From Glebionis coronaria (taxonomy: Eukaryota; Streptophyta; Magnoliopsida; Asterales; Asteraceae), in contig CM046880.1 of the NCBI GenBank assembly GCA_025667525.1, positions 597,925,452-597,989,451 on the forward strand: 64,000 nt of DNA, read 5' to 3'. This document shows, in pieces, positions 22,039-33,517 of this stretch. A program made the translations under genes and the position numbers. Under the pieces are notes generated by a model. That model worked only from the letters and a program-made list of their open reading frames with translations. It did not search any database and was not told the origin of the DNA. Position 1 is the first letter of the stretch. Each line of letters starts with the position of its first letter.

Positions 22039-25000
22039 ATGTCTGAACATGGCGATCTTGATACTGAGGGTGTAACTGATCTAGTTACACTTATCAGCAA
22101 ACTTGACTTGAGTGACCCATTGCATTTGCACCCTAATGATTCGGTTGTTCTAACTATTGTGACTGTTAAACTTAAGGGGACTGAAAATTATCAGGTTTGG
22201 GCTAATGCTATGTTACTTGCCTTGAAAGGTAAAACTGAAACTGGTTTTATTGTTGGCACTTGCAAAAGGTCTATAACTGATGAAGTTTTGGGAAAATAAT
22301 GGGATAGGGTTAATGTTGTTGTTTTTGGATGGATTCTTAATTCTATATTTGAGGAACTTTTCCTTGGTCAGATTTTTTCTAAAAAGGCTAAACATGTTTG
22401 GAAAGAATTAAAGGAAACCTATCATAAGATTGATAGCTCTGTCATATTTAACTTGCATCATAAGATTAATACCTTAAAATAAAATGGCTTTAATCAGTCT
22501 GATTACTATCATAAACTGAATGCTTTGTGGAAGCAATATGATGCTATGATTGAATTACCTGCTTGTATTTGTACTGCTTCAAGTGAGTTTAAAAGGCAGA
22601 ATCAATTGTTGAAACTTATGCAATTTCTGATGGGTTTGGATGATTCCTATATGAGTATTAGGAGTTCTATTTTGTCTAGAGTGAATCTCCCTGATGTTAA
22701 GGGAGCTTATGCCATCATTTCTAGTGAGGAATCTCACAGAATGGCTTTAGGAAGTAGCTCTGGGTCCTCCCAAAGAGCTCAGACCTTTGATTTCTTGTCT
22801 ACTGGACCCACTAGGAACAACCTTCAAATAAACCAGAACCCTAATGCTAATGTGTTGAGACCTATAACCAACAACTTCAGACCCAACAATGGTAATACTG
22901 GTTTTAGACCTAACAATCAGAATGCTATTAGACATAACTTTACCTCTAATGCTGGATTAGTTTGTGAAAACTGTGGGTACAATGATCACACCATTGACAG
23001 GTGTTTCAAGATCATTGGGTACCCCAGTGACTTTTTCATGGGAAGAAAAAGGCTGGTCAAAATTTTAAAGGAAAAAGTGTGTCTAATAATTTTGTTGGTT
23101 CTACTAGTTCTACTGGGTTCTCTGATGAGCAAATGGCTACTCTTCTCTCTCTTTTTAAAGAAAACAACGGAACTGGAAATAATGTACAAGCCAATATAGC
23201 ACGTACTTATTTTAATTCTAGCAAGATCTTTAACGACAATTTTGATAAGTTTTATTGTTCTAACACTAGTTCTAAAACTGGAATGACTTATAATGGGAAG
23301 GTCATTGACTCTAGGGCAAACCAACACATGACTAATAATAATAGTGAACTTGATAATATGTTTGATATCTCAAATCTTAAAATTAAAGTCACTCAACCAA
23401 ATGGGACTGAGGCTATTATATCTAAAATTGGTAACCTTAGACTTCATAATGGTCTAACTTTAGTGGATGTGTTGGTTATTCCTGAGTATTGTGCTACTTT
23501 GATCTCTATGCATAAGTTAGCTGAAGACAATAAAATATGTGTTGTGTTTGATGAGAATAAGTGTTCTTTGTTAATCAGGATTTGAATCTGAAAAATGTGT
23601 TGGGGACTGGTAAATAGTGTGGTGGTTTATACTATTTAGATACAGAAGGTATTAATTGTAAAAATCAAAACTATCTTGTTAGCTGCTCTTTGTCTCATTA
23701 TGATTGTCATTGTAGACTTGGCCACCCTGCTGACGCTGCTCTTAATGTGCTTAAACAGTCCTTAAAAATTGATAAAAATGACAAAACTTCCTTTTGTGAA
23801 ATATGTCAAAGAGCTAAGCAAATTAGGAAACCTTTTTCTTTAAATGATCATAAAACTAAGAAACTTTGTGATATTGTGCACTTAGATTTGTGGGGTCCTT
23901 ATAGTGTTGCCAGTCACTCTGGCCACAAGTATTTTTTTACTGTTGTGGATGATTATACTAGGGCAGTTTGGTTGTTTCTCATCAAAACTAAAGATGAAGT
24001 CTTCTCTTACATTCAAAACTTCTATAATTTGATTGAAAATCAATTTAAAAGTACTACAAAGACTTTCAGAAGTGATAATGGCATAGAATTTGTGAATTAA
24101 AGTTTTAGAAACTTTTGTGATAAAAATGGCATCATACACCAAACTTCTTGTGCTTATACACCACAATAGAATGGCATTGCTGAAAGGAAACATAGACATC
24201 TATTAAATGCTGCTAGATGCCTTATGTTTCAGGGGAGAATTCATCTTAGATATTGAACTGAATGTGTGCTAACTGCTACTTACCTTATTAACAGATTGAC
24301 ATCCTCTATGCTTAATGAAAAACCCATTTTGAAATGATTTACAATACATGTCCTAATCTCTCTCATATCAGAATGTTTGGATGTCTTTGTTTTGCTACTA
24401 TTCTTAATAGTCATGATAAACTTGCTAGCATATATGAAAAATGTGTTATGATGGGTTATTCTAGTTCTCAAAAGAGATATCGGATTTATAGTCTTGATAG
24501 GCATCAGGTTTTGCTTCTAGAGATGTTAAATTTTTTGAGACCATATTTCCTTTTAAAGATTCTTCTTCTAATTTCAATAAAGATAATTTAATAATGATAA
24601 AAATTCAAATGCTTTTCAAGACATAAATCTATTGAACCTTTTTGACCTTGATGACCCTGAACTTCTCTATGATGATGAGAGCAATGAAACATAATGGTGA
24701 CAGTAGGTCACCAAATGCTAGTAGCCCACCTCCAAGTCTAGGTGACACTGGAGACATTGCCTTAGGTAATGATACCAGTGATGCCAGCTTGAATAGGGAA
24801 GAGGCTGCCACACTTGATGATAATGCAAGCTCTGAGGGAAATTTGGAATTTAATCCCTATCTTTCCTCTCATGTTCAAAACATGGAAGGAAACCTTGGGG
24901 ATGATTCTATCAACAATGCTCAGGGTGGTCAAGGATTGAGAAGGTCTTCAAGACCTTCTGTTTTTCCAAAGAATTATAATGACTTTGTTGTTAAATCAAA

Positions 25001-26420
25001 AGTTAAGTATGGTTTTGAAAAATTTGTTGGCTATTCCAAACTTGATAAAGAAAACTTTTGTTTTGTAACCCAACTTAACAAAATGATTGAACCAAAAAGT
25101 TTTTTTTGAAGCTTCTCATAATTGTCTTTGGGTTGATGCCATGAATTCTGAACTTGCTGCCTAGCTTGAAAATGATACTTGGGACATTGTTGAGCTCCCT
25201 ATGGGTAGGAAGGCTTTAGGTTGTAAATGGACTTGGAAGTTGAAGTTTAAATCTAGTGGACAGATTGAGAGGTATAAGGCTATGGTGGTTACCCAAGGCT
25301 TTGTCCAAAAGGAGGGAATTGATTATGATGAGACTTTTTCTCTTGTTGTTAAAATGGTCACTGTTAGGTGTTTGATTAATCTTGCTATTATGCAATCTTG
25401 GCCTGTTTTTCAACTTGTCATCAATAACGCTTTTTTATATGGTGATATTGATGAGACTATGTACATGAAACCACCCCAAGGATATCTTCCTGGGGGTGAA
25501 AACATGGTATGTAGGCTTAAGAAATCTTTGTATGGCCTTAAACAAGCTCCTAGGCAATGGAATGCTAAACTCACTCATGTTCTGAATGAAAATGGGTTTG
25601 TTCAATGTAAATCTGATTACTCCTTATACACCAAGTCTCATGGTAATTTTTTTCTTGCCTTACTTGTGTATGTGGATGATATCGTTATAACTGGAAATTA
25701 CATTGTTGAGATAAAAAAGTTTAAAACTTTTCTAAGAACTAAGTTCATGATCAAAGATTTAGGTAAGCTCAAGTATTTTTTTGGGTATTGAGATTGTTGA
25801 TACTGACAATGGTGTTTGTTTAAACCTAAGGAAGTATGTGCTTGACTTGTAGTCTGAATATGGGATGCTTGCTTGTAAACCTACTAAGACCCCTTTTCCT
25901 TCTAAAATTTTCATCACTAATGAGCCCACCAATTAGGACCCTTTACTTGCTAATATTGTTGATTATCAAAAACTCATGGGAGAGCTTATTTATTTAACTA
26001 ACACCAGGCCTGACATCTCTTATGTTGTCCATTTCTTAAGTCAGTTTATGCACTATCCATTGAATTCTCATCTCAAAATTGCCTTTAAGATATTGAGATA
26101 TCTTAAGAACTCTCAAGGTTTGGGCATACATTTCACAAGGAATTCTGGTATGACTCTTGATGCTTACTCTGATGCTTATTGGGCTAAATGTATTGTCATA
26201 AGAAAATCTGTGACAGGGTATTGTGTTTTTATAAATGGGAACTTAGTCTCTTGGAAAAGCAAGAAACAAAACACTCTCTCAAAGTCTTCTACTGAGGCAG
26301 AGTATAGAGCTCTTGCCTCAGTAACCAGTGAGGTGATCTGGGTGCTTAAGGGCTTGAAGGACTTGCAGTGTGAAAACCTGCTCCCAGTCACACTTAACTG
26401 TGATAGTGTGAGACCCCCAA
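22039..26420 (+). pseudogene. Decayed Copia gag-pol polyprotein
   Basis: Order of remnants: Copia-like N-terminal gag (DPLHLHPNDS motif, from 22039); gag helix region; zinc knuckle CENCG...HTIDRC (about 22960-23010); protease with DSRA in place of the catalytic DSGA (about 23308); GAG-pre-integrase RLGHP with a CEIC...RAK zinc half-site; integrase core VHLDLWGP, VVDDYTR and RSDNG; reverse transcriptase with the YVDD catalytic motif (25669-25680) and SLYGLKQAPRQW; RNase H with SSTEAEYRALA (about 26287). Stops at about 22297, 22480, 24098 and many later sites, plus frameshifts, rule out a polyprotein. No 3' LTR recognised; coding similarity ends near 26410. Confidence 0.88.
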
Positions 26421-27093
26421 AATCTGGCAAGGAACACGTAGGCAACATGGGGGTGCCACGTCATGGAACAAGAAACAATAAAATATTGTTGACACAAGTT
26501 GACGTAATAAAGACATATACGTTACATCAAAAACATCAGAGTTTTTATACAAAGGGTCGCAGAGTTTTATAAGCGGATAAATCTATTATTTAAACATGGT
26601 TTTGTATTATATAGTTCCCAAAAATACAGAATAAACTTCTAACAGCTTTTACTAAAACCAAACTTTAAAAATAACACAAAATTCTCCAGAAAATGTGTTT
26701 ATGGTCTGAGATTCAAAAAGAAGTCGTGATTGAGGAATTAATTTGGCTTTAAAGAAAATGTTTTGTTTCTTTCTAAAATTATATAACATTTCTTTTTTAT
26801 CCAGTTTGGACTAATTAACCTCCATGCTTTCTATGAGTTTGATTTTTATGAAGGGATTCGAGAGAATTGGTTCAAATGAAGTAATAAATTTTGGAAGAAA
26901 TAAGATATGCACACATATATTGATAATCTTTTGATCGAAAGAAGAACAATGGTAAGTTAACTCATATGATCTTTTACAAATAATGTATGTCAGTTTGCGA
27001 CTTTGCATGTTGTTCAGATTGATAGGGCGGTTTTGGATAGCAGGTTATATGATTGACAGATATGATTTATTTTTGAATTGTTTTGTGAGACTA
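26421..27093. other. Intergenic, no gene seen
   Basis: AT-rich. The first 150 bp (CCCCCAAAATCTGGC... at 26412 onward) abruptly replaces the RNase H sequence and may be the edge of another insertion or deletion junction. I see nothing recognisable in the rest. Confidence 0.4.
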
Positions 27094-27102
27094 AAAATTG
27101 AT

Positions 27103-27350
27103 GGGTTTTGCTAACCACCACCCATAGAGTGGTTTTTAAACATTCTATAATTAATTTTTTTACAATTAATAAATCTTAAATATACTATGTTTAACATACT
27201 TAAAATTAATACATACCATATTATAAACTTACTTACCTTAATTATATGTATTAGAATCATGTATTTATACAAATAAATAGTTCAAACTTGGAATTATTCT
27301 TAATTATGGAATCTTAAAAAACACCCACTGGGTGTTTGTTAGCAAAACCC
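27103..27350. mobile_element. Mutator-type MITE with perfect 9-bp target duplication
   Basis: 248 bp, with terminal inverted repeat GGGTTTTGCTAAC at both ends, flanked by AAAATTGAT at 27094-27102 and again at 27351-27359. A 9-bp duplication is the signature of Mutator-like elements. Just inside the ends lie complementary CACCCA/TGGGTG segments. No coding capacity. Confidence 0.85.
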
Positions 27351-27760
27351 AAAATTGATTTATATGGTCATGTTATTTGAAGGTTGATGTTAATTTGAAG
27401 ATAAGAGGATGAAGATAGCACAAGCTACCTGCAATGTATTGTTAAAAGGGTAATCTTCTTTTGTTATTAGAGCATAGGGAGTCATCACTCCGAGTGAGTG
27501 TGTTTTGGGGTGCCACGTCAGCAAAACTCACTCACTCACTCACATGAAAAAAACGGGGGAGTCATCACTCCAAGTGATTTCCAGTTTTTCAGAATTTTAC
27601 AAAACACCCCCTAAACGAACTTAAATATTTCATTAAACATAAGCAACATTACAATACTTTTAAAATAAAAAGAACATAATAAAAAAGACATACGAAAATT
27701 AAAAAAACATACGAAAATTAAAAAACCATATGAAAATTAAAAAATCATACGACCCGCCGT

Positions 27761-28055
27761 TTAGTTTTTTTCATCTTCATATGCATCTTCATCTCCGTGG
27801 TCAATTTGATTCCAGATATGATCCATAAGGTTTTGTTGAAGACTTTGATGGGTTTGTCGGTCACGTAGTTCTTTGTTTTTTCGGCGGTAAACTTCACACC
27901 GCTCAGCCCATGTTCGTTGCATATTTCCATACGGGTTAACGTAGTTTTGGTTCCAATCTAACACCTGCATACCTTAATCTTTCAAAATCATGTTATGAAG
28001 TATGATGCACGTATACATGAGTCGCCGTAAGGTGTTTACTTCATACGCGCGTGCT
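27761..28055 (-). pseudogene. C-terminal end of a Harbinger transposase (DDE nuclease family)
   Basis: Minus-strand translation gives ARAYEVNTLRRLMYTCIILH followed by NMILKD, which matches the end of the Harbinger DDE domain (usual form CIILHNMIVEDE), then a stop where Glu is expected. The same frame then continues MQVLDWNQN... with ERCEVYRRKNKELRDR and a C-terminal LMDHIW segment, the usual tail of plant ALP1-like/Pong transposases. The N-terminal helix-turn-helix and most of the catalytic core are absent. Not functional. Confidence 0.78.
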
Positions 28056-28097
28056 CGTTGGGTGGTGAAATGAATTTTTTTCGAAAACTAGCCGTTT

Positions 28098-28165
28098 GGG
28101 GGGGGGGGGGGGGGGGGGGCTGAAATGAAATTTTTTTAAAAATATAACCGTTTGGGGGGGGGGGG
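28098..28165 (+). repeat. Two long G-tracts
   Basis: A run of about 22 G (28098-28119) and one of about 12 G (28154-28165), each preceded by CCGTTT and lying in duplicated sequence (aaaTGAA..TTTTT...CCGTTTGGGG). The homologous inverted block has C-runs at 32622-32638 and 32672-32678. Run lengths may be affected by sequencing or assembly. Confidence 0.8.
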
Positions 28166-29013
28166 TAAAATGAATTTTTTTTTAAAAAAAATCAACTCAC
28201 GCGACGTGAGTATACCCGCGCAGGGGACTCACGCCGCAAATTTTTCCTGGGGTGGGAGTCATCACGCCTCTCGCGCCGTGGGTTTGGCACCCCACGGCGC
28301 CATCACTCCCAGCTCTCTTAGTTAGAGTTATGTTTTTGAATTATTTATAAAATTTCATTTCTTTCCACTTTTTCACGAGATCCGGTTGGTTCATTTAAGC
28401 AATAATATTCTGAACAAATTATATCCTATAATAAAAAATGTATTTGTCTATTTCTTATAAGTACATCTTAGCAATGTTAATGTATTCGATGGATACCAGT
28501 ATGAAATTACTATAATTCATTATGTGAGATGCTTTTTTTAACCAAATCTTAGACCCAAATGAAGAGCAGGCGAACATACAATTAAGAAAGGTAAAAAGGT
28601 TCTGTTTAGTTCAAGTGAACAAGTTTGTAACAAGATACGCTGCATGGCTAAGTTTGTATGTATAACATCAATTCATATACATTTGGATAGCTTTAGGCAT
28701 TTAGACAAAGAAGCAATGAATAAATTTATATCCCGAATCCATGTGTTAAGAGTGTGTGATCATAAAGAAGTCAAAAGATGTCTACAAATCTGTGCTTTCT
28801 ACTTCTGCACTTATATATTCTAAATGTTTGTAGCTTAAGTATCAACATAATATATTATGTTGTCAGCACTTTTGTCTTTCTTTTTTGCTCTTGACGTTGT
28901 TTATTTGCGATGTGTAACCGACCACAACTCAAGCCATATATTGCAGCTGTTTTTAAAGATGTGGAAATGTAATTCACTACTACTACTAGAAGGTAAAATA
29001 GGATCAATCTGTC

Positions 29014-29117
29014 AAACCATGTAACAAAGGTTTAATAAAAATATTTTACCTAAGCTTTATCAATAAAACCATGTAATAAACGGTTTATTGAAAATATTTT
29101 ACCTAAACTTTATTAAT
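29014..29117 (+). repeat. Tandem duplication of about 52 bp
   Basis: Two units starting AAACCATGTAA(C/T)AAA, each containing AAATATTTTACCTAA and ending TTTAT(C/T)AAT, with a few differences. Confidence 0.65.
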
Positions 29118-29734
29118 ATGCATGCCAATCTTCCAACAATATGCAGGTTAAATCGGGTCGATTTTGCAACCCGCCAACACTTTATCTCATTATGTTAGTT
29201 CCAATGCTGCTGATGGCTTATATAATGATGTTTCTCTATTTCAACATTGCAGGGGAATGAAAGTGTGTATGGGTGTTCTTACAAACCCAAGGAATTTAAT
29301 CAAGGTGACCGATTCACGCAATTACTCATCCTCTGTTTGAAGTAGATCTTGAGAATGCAACACTTTCATATTGTGGTTGTCCAAAAAATAAATGTATACT
29401 GTATATGCTATAGAAAATTCATGCTTTATATAGTTTGATTAAAAGATACTATTTAAGTTTTGAAGTACACTCTTTGTAGAACATGCAATGGTAGTATTTT
29501 AGTATGTAATTTACTTTCTCTTACGTCTAATCGAACCTTTTTTGTTTGCAACCCGCGAATGTCGTGTGTTTATAGTTTGTTTAGTTATTAACCATCTTTT
29601 GTATAACGAGACGTACAAGACAAAAAGAAGTATATGTGCTCACTAATTTATTTGCATTTTTAGATTCGTTTTTTTAGTTTTTGTTAAAATATACCAACAC
29701 TGATTTTATAACTTTTTATATATATTGTTGAATC

Positions 29735-29768
29735 GATTTACCCGGGCAACGCACTGGTATTGTACTAG
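29735..29768 (+). mobile_element. Helitron-like 3' terminus
   Basis: CCCGGGCAACGCACTGG followed by TATTGTACTAG and then T. The spacing and CTAG end match the Helitrons at 1050, 1470 and 33518, but the hairpin is weak and the 5' end is not identified. Confidence 0.4.
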
Positions 29769-30021
29769 TTTGCACATTGACCATAAACAAGGATTATTAA
29801 AAGTAGCGTCGAAGTTAGATATATATGAACCTCAAAGATGGACCTTTATACATGACCATCTCCAGATGTAATGTTGGATCTTCTCGTAAGTTTTGAACTC
29901 ACTGGTGCAGCTTTTAAACCTTGATTTAGCCTTGAACCCCCTAAGTTATCTGCTCTATTAAAACCTGTTTATATTTATTTAGTTTAACCTCTAAACGTTA
30001 TCCAACCAAATACGTAAATAA

Positions 30022-30281
30022 GAGCAAAAGGTATCAAAACGAGGATCCTCTCGCCGTGCCCATGTGGGATGCTCGCCGGAGTTCGTTACCACCCCGACTC
30101 CCCTCTTCGCCGGGGCCTCGTTGGTGGTTTTTTTCTTCTTCCTTCCTTATTTTTCTTCTTATTTCTGCTTGTTTAATAAAAAATAGGTGTGTGTGTGTGT
30201 TTTCTGGTAAGAAGAGGGGTGTGTGTGTGTGTTTTTTCTGTTAAACACGGAAAAAGAAAATAGGGGTGAAGTGGGGAGGAT

Positions 30282-30361
<80 letters not shown>

Positions 30362-30676
30362 ATAATATTATTTTTTATTTTAATTATATTTACCCATACG
30401 GTTTGTTATTTAATTTTAATTTTTAAAACGTTTTTAGTTTAAGATTGTATTTTTATTTTCGTAGTGTATTTTTATTTAAGTTTTTGTAATTTTAATTTGA
30501 ATAAAATGAATTTAAATTATATGAAAATGAAAAAAGAAAAATAAAAGATAATGGTGGGGCCAAAGTGAAGAGAGGTTTGTGTGTTGTGAGTGAAAGAGTA
30601 TTTTTATTAGTTGTTTTGTGATAATGTAACGCTGATGTGGCCAACGTGGGACGTGATGGTTGGGCATGTTTTGCTC
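30022..30676. mobile_element. PIF/Harbinger MITE-like element with TAA target duplication
   Basis: The left end GAGCAAAAGGTATCAAAACG and the reverse complement of the right end GAGCAAAACATGCC share the terminus GAGCAAAA; TAA lies on both sides (30019-30021 and 30677-30679). The right 280 bp are homologous to the 3' end of the neighbouring element (32150-32407), so this is an internally deleted relative. It holds a long TA microsatellite (30286-30358). No coding capacity. Confidence 0.8.
30286..30358. repeat. (TA)n microsatellite, about 36 units
   Basis: Uninterrupted alternating TA of about 73 bp inside the Harbinger MITE. Likely length-polymorphic. Confidence 0.95.
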
Positions 30677-30679
30677 TAA

Positions 30680-32407
30680 GAGTGAAAGGTACCACGACGA
30701 GATCCAGCTCGTCGATCTCACGTGGCGCCTCGCCGAGGCTCGTCTAGGCATGTTGCCACACCCCCCCCTATTCGCCGTTGGGGTTTCGGATTTCCGAAAT
30801 GTGTTCGACGAAGCCACTATCTCAAAACTAGCCGTTGGACACGCCAACAGTAACTTTTTTAATTCAAAATCTTTTTACACAACTAATATATATGTATCAC
30901 ATGTTCTTCCCAATTTTAACACAAAATTTCTTCCAAAATCTCTCTAAATCACCAACAAAAAAATGTCTAACATACCAAATGATCAATACCCACAACTCAA
31001 CTTCACCGGGCTTCTCAACACTAGCAACCATTCGACATCATCGTCAAACCCGTCTACCCCATCATCACAAAACTCCGTTGCAACTTCTCCCAGCTTCGCA
31101 CATTTTCAATCCAACACCCCACAATTTCATTCCGGGTCTCAATTTCCATCCGGGTCTCAATTTCATCCAGGTCTCAGTTTCCATCCGGCTCCCAATTCTC
31201 GTACCCTACTATTCCTCCAAACTATTTCCCTCAAATGACCCCCGAACAAATTTACCACCACCAACAATATTTCCTTCAACAAGCACAGTTTCAAAGCCAA
31301 CAAAATGTTCCCGAAACACAATTCAAAGTTCCATCCTCACGAACACCAACCAAAAAAGGCAAAAGCAAAAAAAACAAAGGAAAAGAATCACAAGATGTTG
31401 ATTTAGATGCCGATGAGGATGACATAGAATTTGTTGAAGCTCCGAATCAGGCACCGGTACGTTAGAGTAAAGAAGAAGAAGAATTACTAGCCACATGTTG
31501 GTTTGGTGTTTCTGAAAATGTCGATATTGGGAACGACCAAATGAGGATGGTTCTGGAACAGTATTGTTCGAGATTTCAACAATCAAACAACCGGTACGCA
31601 CCGTACAAAAAACATGATTACCGGAAAATGGGGTCGGATGCATCCGGATTGCCAAAAGTTTCAAGCGATGTACGCAGGAGTAAACCGTAGGAGTGGGATG
31701 AATGATGAGGATGTTTACGAAGATGCAAAAGATGAATTTATGGCAGCCTTTACTGGAAGAAAATTTGCGTACTCTCACGCGTGGAAGATCGTCAAAAAAC
31801 ACCCGAAATTTGCAGGTGCAAAAGCTGTTTATGCGGATGAGCACACCGAAAAATTCAGTCCTGATGAACGTCCTCGACCCGAGGGAAAATTTCGACCCGC
31901 TAAGAAGTCAAGATTTGAGTCAAGTGAGGGCACCGGAGGATCGTCGGGGTCATCGAAGGCAGAACTGTCAAATGCAATGCATCAAAAATTTATCAAGCAA
32001 CAGGCGCTCGCAGAGAGGCAGATGGAGTTGGCCGACTTCCAGTTTCTCGCGCTTGATTAAGAGTCAATGCCGGAACAGAATAGGACGTACGTGCGTCGAA
32101 AACAAGAGCAAATCATGGCTCGATACCCTCACCCGGAGTAGTTTATTTTAATTGTTTTGTTTTTAAATTTTCATATTTTTTTCGTATCGTAATTTTTTTA
32201 ATCCGTATTTGTAATTTTTATTTCCGTATTTGTAATGTTTCATTTGAATGAAATAAATTTTAGTTTGTGTGAAAATGAATAAAAAATGATAGTGGTGGGG
32301 TCCAAGTGATGAGGAATTATGTGTGTTGTGAATGAGGGATATTTTTGTGAGTTGTGTTTATGTCATGTGACGCTGAGTTGCAGCTTGTTGTGATACCCCT
32401 CTCTCTC
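30680..32407 (+). mobile_element. Pong-like PIF/Harbinger element carrying only ORF1
   Basis: Its ends GAGTGAAAGGTACCACGACG and, reverse-complemented, GAGAGAGAGGGGTATCACAAC are imperfect inverted repeats. TAA flanks it at 30677-30679 and 32408-32410. The left TAA is also the right duplication of the preceding element, so the two elements abut and share one TAA. The 1.73 kb element encodes a Myb/SANT-like ORF1 protein (broken) and no transposase, so it would depend on a transposase supplied elsewhere. Confidence 0.82.
30963..32141 (+). pseudogene. Pong ORF1-like protein (Myb/SANT plus NAM-associated C-terminus), frameshifted
   Basis: The ATG at 30963 starts a Ser/Pro/Asn-rich N-terminus with short SGSQF(P/H) repeats. 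The frame then shifts (near 31225) to a Gln-rich segment and a Lys-rich basic patch (KKGKSKKNKG). A TAG at 31463-31465 stands where the family has Trp before a KEEEELLATCW SANT-like helix. The frame shifts again near 31600-31614 into ITGKWGRMHPDCQKFQAMY, which is the second part of the Myb-like domain (compare Ping/Pong ORF1), then HAWKIVKKHPKF, an acidic linker and a C-terminal Glu/Gln-rich coiled-coil-like region. A TAA at 32058 precedes the family-typical tail (RRKQEQIMARY, stop at 32139-32141). In active Pong elements ORF1 works with the transposase in DNA binding; this copy cannot. Confidence 0.75.
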
Positions 32408-32425
32408 TAAATAACTTCGTCTTTC

Positions 32426-32472
32426 AACTGACAGTTGGCACTCCCACTTGCCACGTCACCCCTCAAACTCTC
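32426..32472 (+). repeat. 47-bp direct repeat, left copy
   Basis: AACTGACAGTTGGCACTCCC... matches 32927-32973 at about 42 of 47 positions. Together they bracket the Pong 5'-end fragment. Confidence 0.75.
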
Positions 32473-32473
32473 A

Positions 32474-32926
32474 GAGCGCCCGGAGTGGTTGCGTCGTAGG
32501 GTGCCAAACCCACGACGTGGGTCGCGCTACGACTCCCCAGGTCGACAAAACCCGCGACACAGGAACCCTACGTGGGTATACCCACGTCGCGTGGTTACTT
32601 TTTAATTTTTTTTTCATTTTACCCCCCCCCCCCCCCCCAACGGTTAGTTTTTGAAAAAATTTCATTTCAGCCCCCCCAAACGGCTAGTTTTCGAAAAAAA
32701 TTCATTTCACCCCCAACGGCTAGTTTTTTGAAATTCGAATTATAACGGATATATTTTTCGATCCGACTATAAATATAACTCAATATCAACCAATTCTTAC
32801 ACACCAAAACACAAACACTCTCTATTTTGATTGCTATTTGGTTAATTCCAATTATGAATTCATTTTATGGATCAATTCTTATCAAAACATTATAGATCGA
32901 TAGATAAAAAAAACCTTTGGTCTCCT
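32474..32926 (+). mobile_element. 5' end fragment of a Pong-like element with TATA box
   Basis: Starts GAGCGCCCGGAGTGGTTGCG and is homologous, inverted, to 28317 down to about 28060, including 'gggtgccaaaccca', the C-run and the CGGCTAGTTTTCGAAAAAAATT blocks. A TATAAATA at 32769-32776, a C/A-rich leader and ATG at 32853 follow in the position expected for a transposase promoter and start, but only about 10 codons follow before a stop. The 3' part of the element is absent. Confidence 0.65.
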
Positions 32927-32973
32927 AACTGACAGCTGGCACTCCCACTTGCCACTTCATCCCTCACACTCTC
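32927..32973 (+). repeat. 47-bp direct repeat, right copy
   Basis: AACTGACAGCTGGCACTCCC...; see 32426-32472. Spacing between the copies is 501 bp. Confidence 0.75.
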
Positions 32974-33517
32974 CGTATACCGATTATTGATCCAAAACCC
33001 TTAAAATGTGGGTTGATTGGGATAGGAAGCAGCTCCGAATGATGACCCAGTTCGGTTTATTAAGGCGCAGGTGTAGTGCGATGGATGGGGGGCTTTCGGG
33101 TTTCGGAATAGGGTAAGGTACTAAGGTGGATTCCAGAATCAGTTTTGTGTTGAGTTGTTTCAGTTACTGATGATAGTGATGATTTTGCATCACCGGAGGA
33201 TAATAATGCAATGTTGGACCTTCTCGTGTATTGTTGTGAACTCCTTTGATGACAAGGCGCGGGTGTAGTTCGTCTTTGGGTTCCCTGGTTGTGGATGATG
33301 ATAATAATGCTAAAAGGTGGTACATGATACTATTTGTTTAATTTTATTGGTCATTAGACTTCGTTTGTTATCTGTTTATTGCGGTTTGCTATAGCTTTGA
33401 GGGTGTTAGGGATTGCTTATCCAAACTGCTTATTTACTTTTTCATTTTCCGGCCCAATAAGATAAGAGCAAAAGAGAGTTTGTGATTCTGTATTCTTATC
33501 AAGATGAGTTTGTAATA
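32974..33517. other. Intergenic, no gene seen
   Basis: Pieces here resemble other intergenic parts: 'aatgttggaccttctcgt' (33212) is near-identical to 29872, 'aaaatgtgggttga' (33004) occurs at 3158, and 'gttgtggatgatgat' (33288) recurs at 35339. They may be scattered fragments of one old repeat or of duplicated gene flanks. Confidence 0.4.

Larger units (their letters stand above)
27470..28317 (-). mobile_element. PIF/Harbinger (Pong-like) deletion derivative
   Basis: 848 bp, flanked by TTA on both sides (27467-27469 and 28318-28320), the 3-bp target duplication typical of PIF/Harbinger. The ends GAGCATAGGGAGTCATCACTCC and, reverse-complemented, GAGAGCTGGGAGTGATGGCGCC are similar inverted repeats. 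On the minus strand the element starts with a noncoding 5' end containing long G-runs, then jumps directly to the last part of a Harbinger transposase. It is thus an autonomous element that lost its middle. The 5' end block (28060-28317) is inverted relative to the homologous block at 32474-32740. Confidence 0.85.
28321..30018. other. Intergenic, no gene seen
   Basis: AT-rich. Contains a two-copy tandem repeat (29014-29117) and a Helitron-like 3' end (29768). Short frames only. Confidence 0.5.

Noticed and set aside
28098..28165. Telomere- or switch-like G-rich element
   Set aside because: Pure G-runs in a duplicated Harbinger end; no TTTAGGG units.
30223..30426. Frame encoding a long (Tyr-Ile)n stretch
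   Set aside because: Translation of the TA microsatellite.
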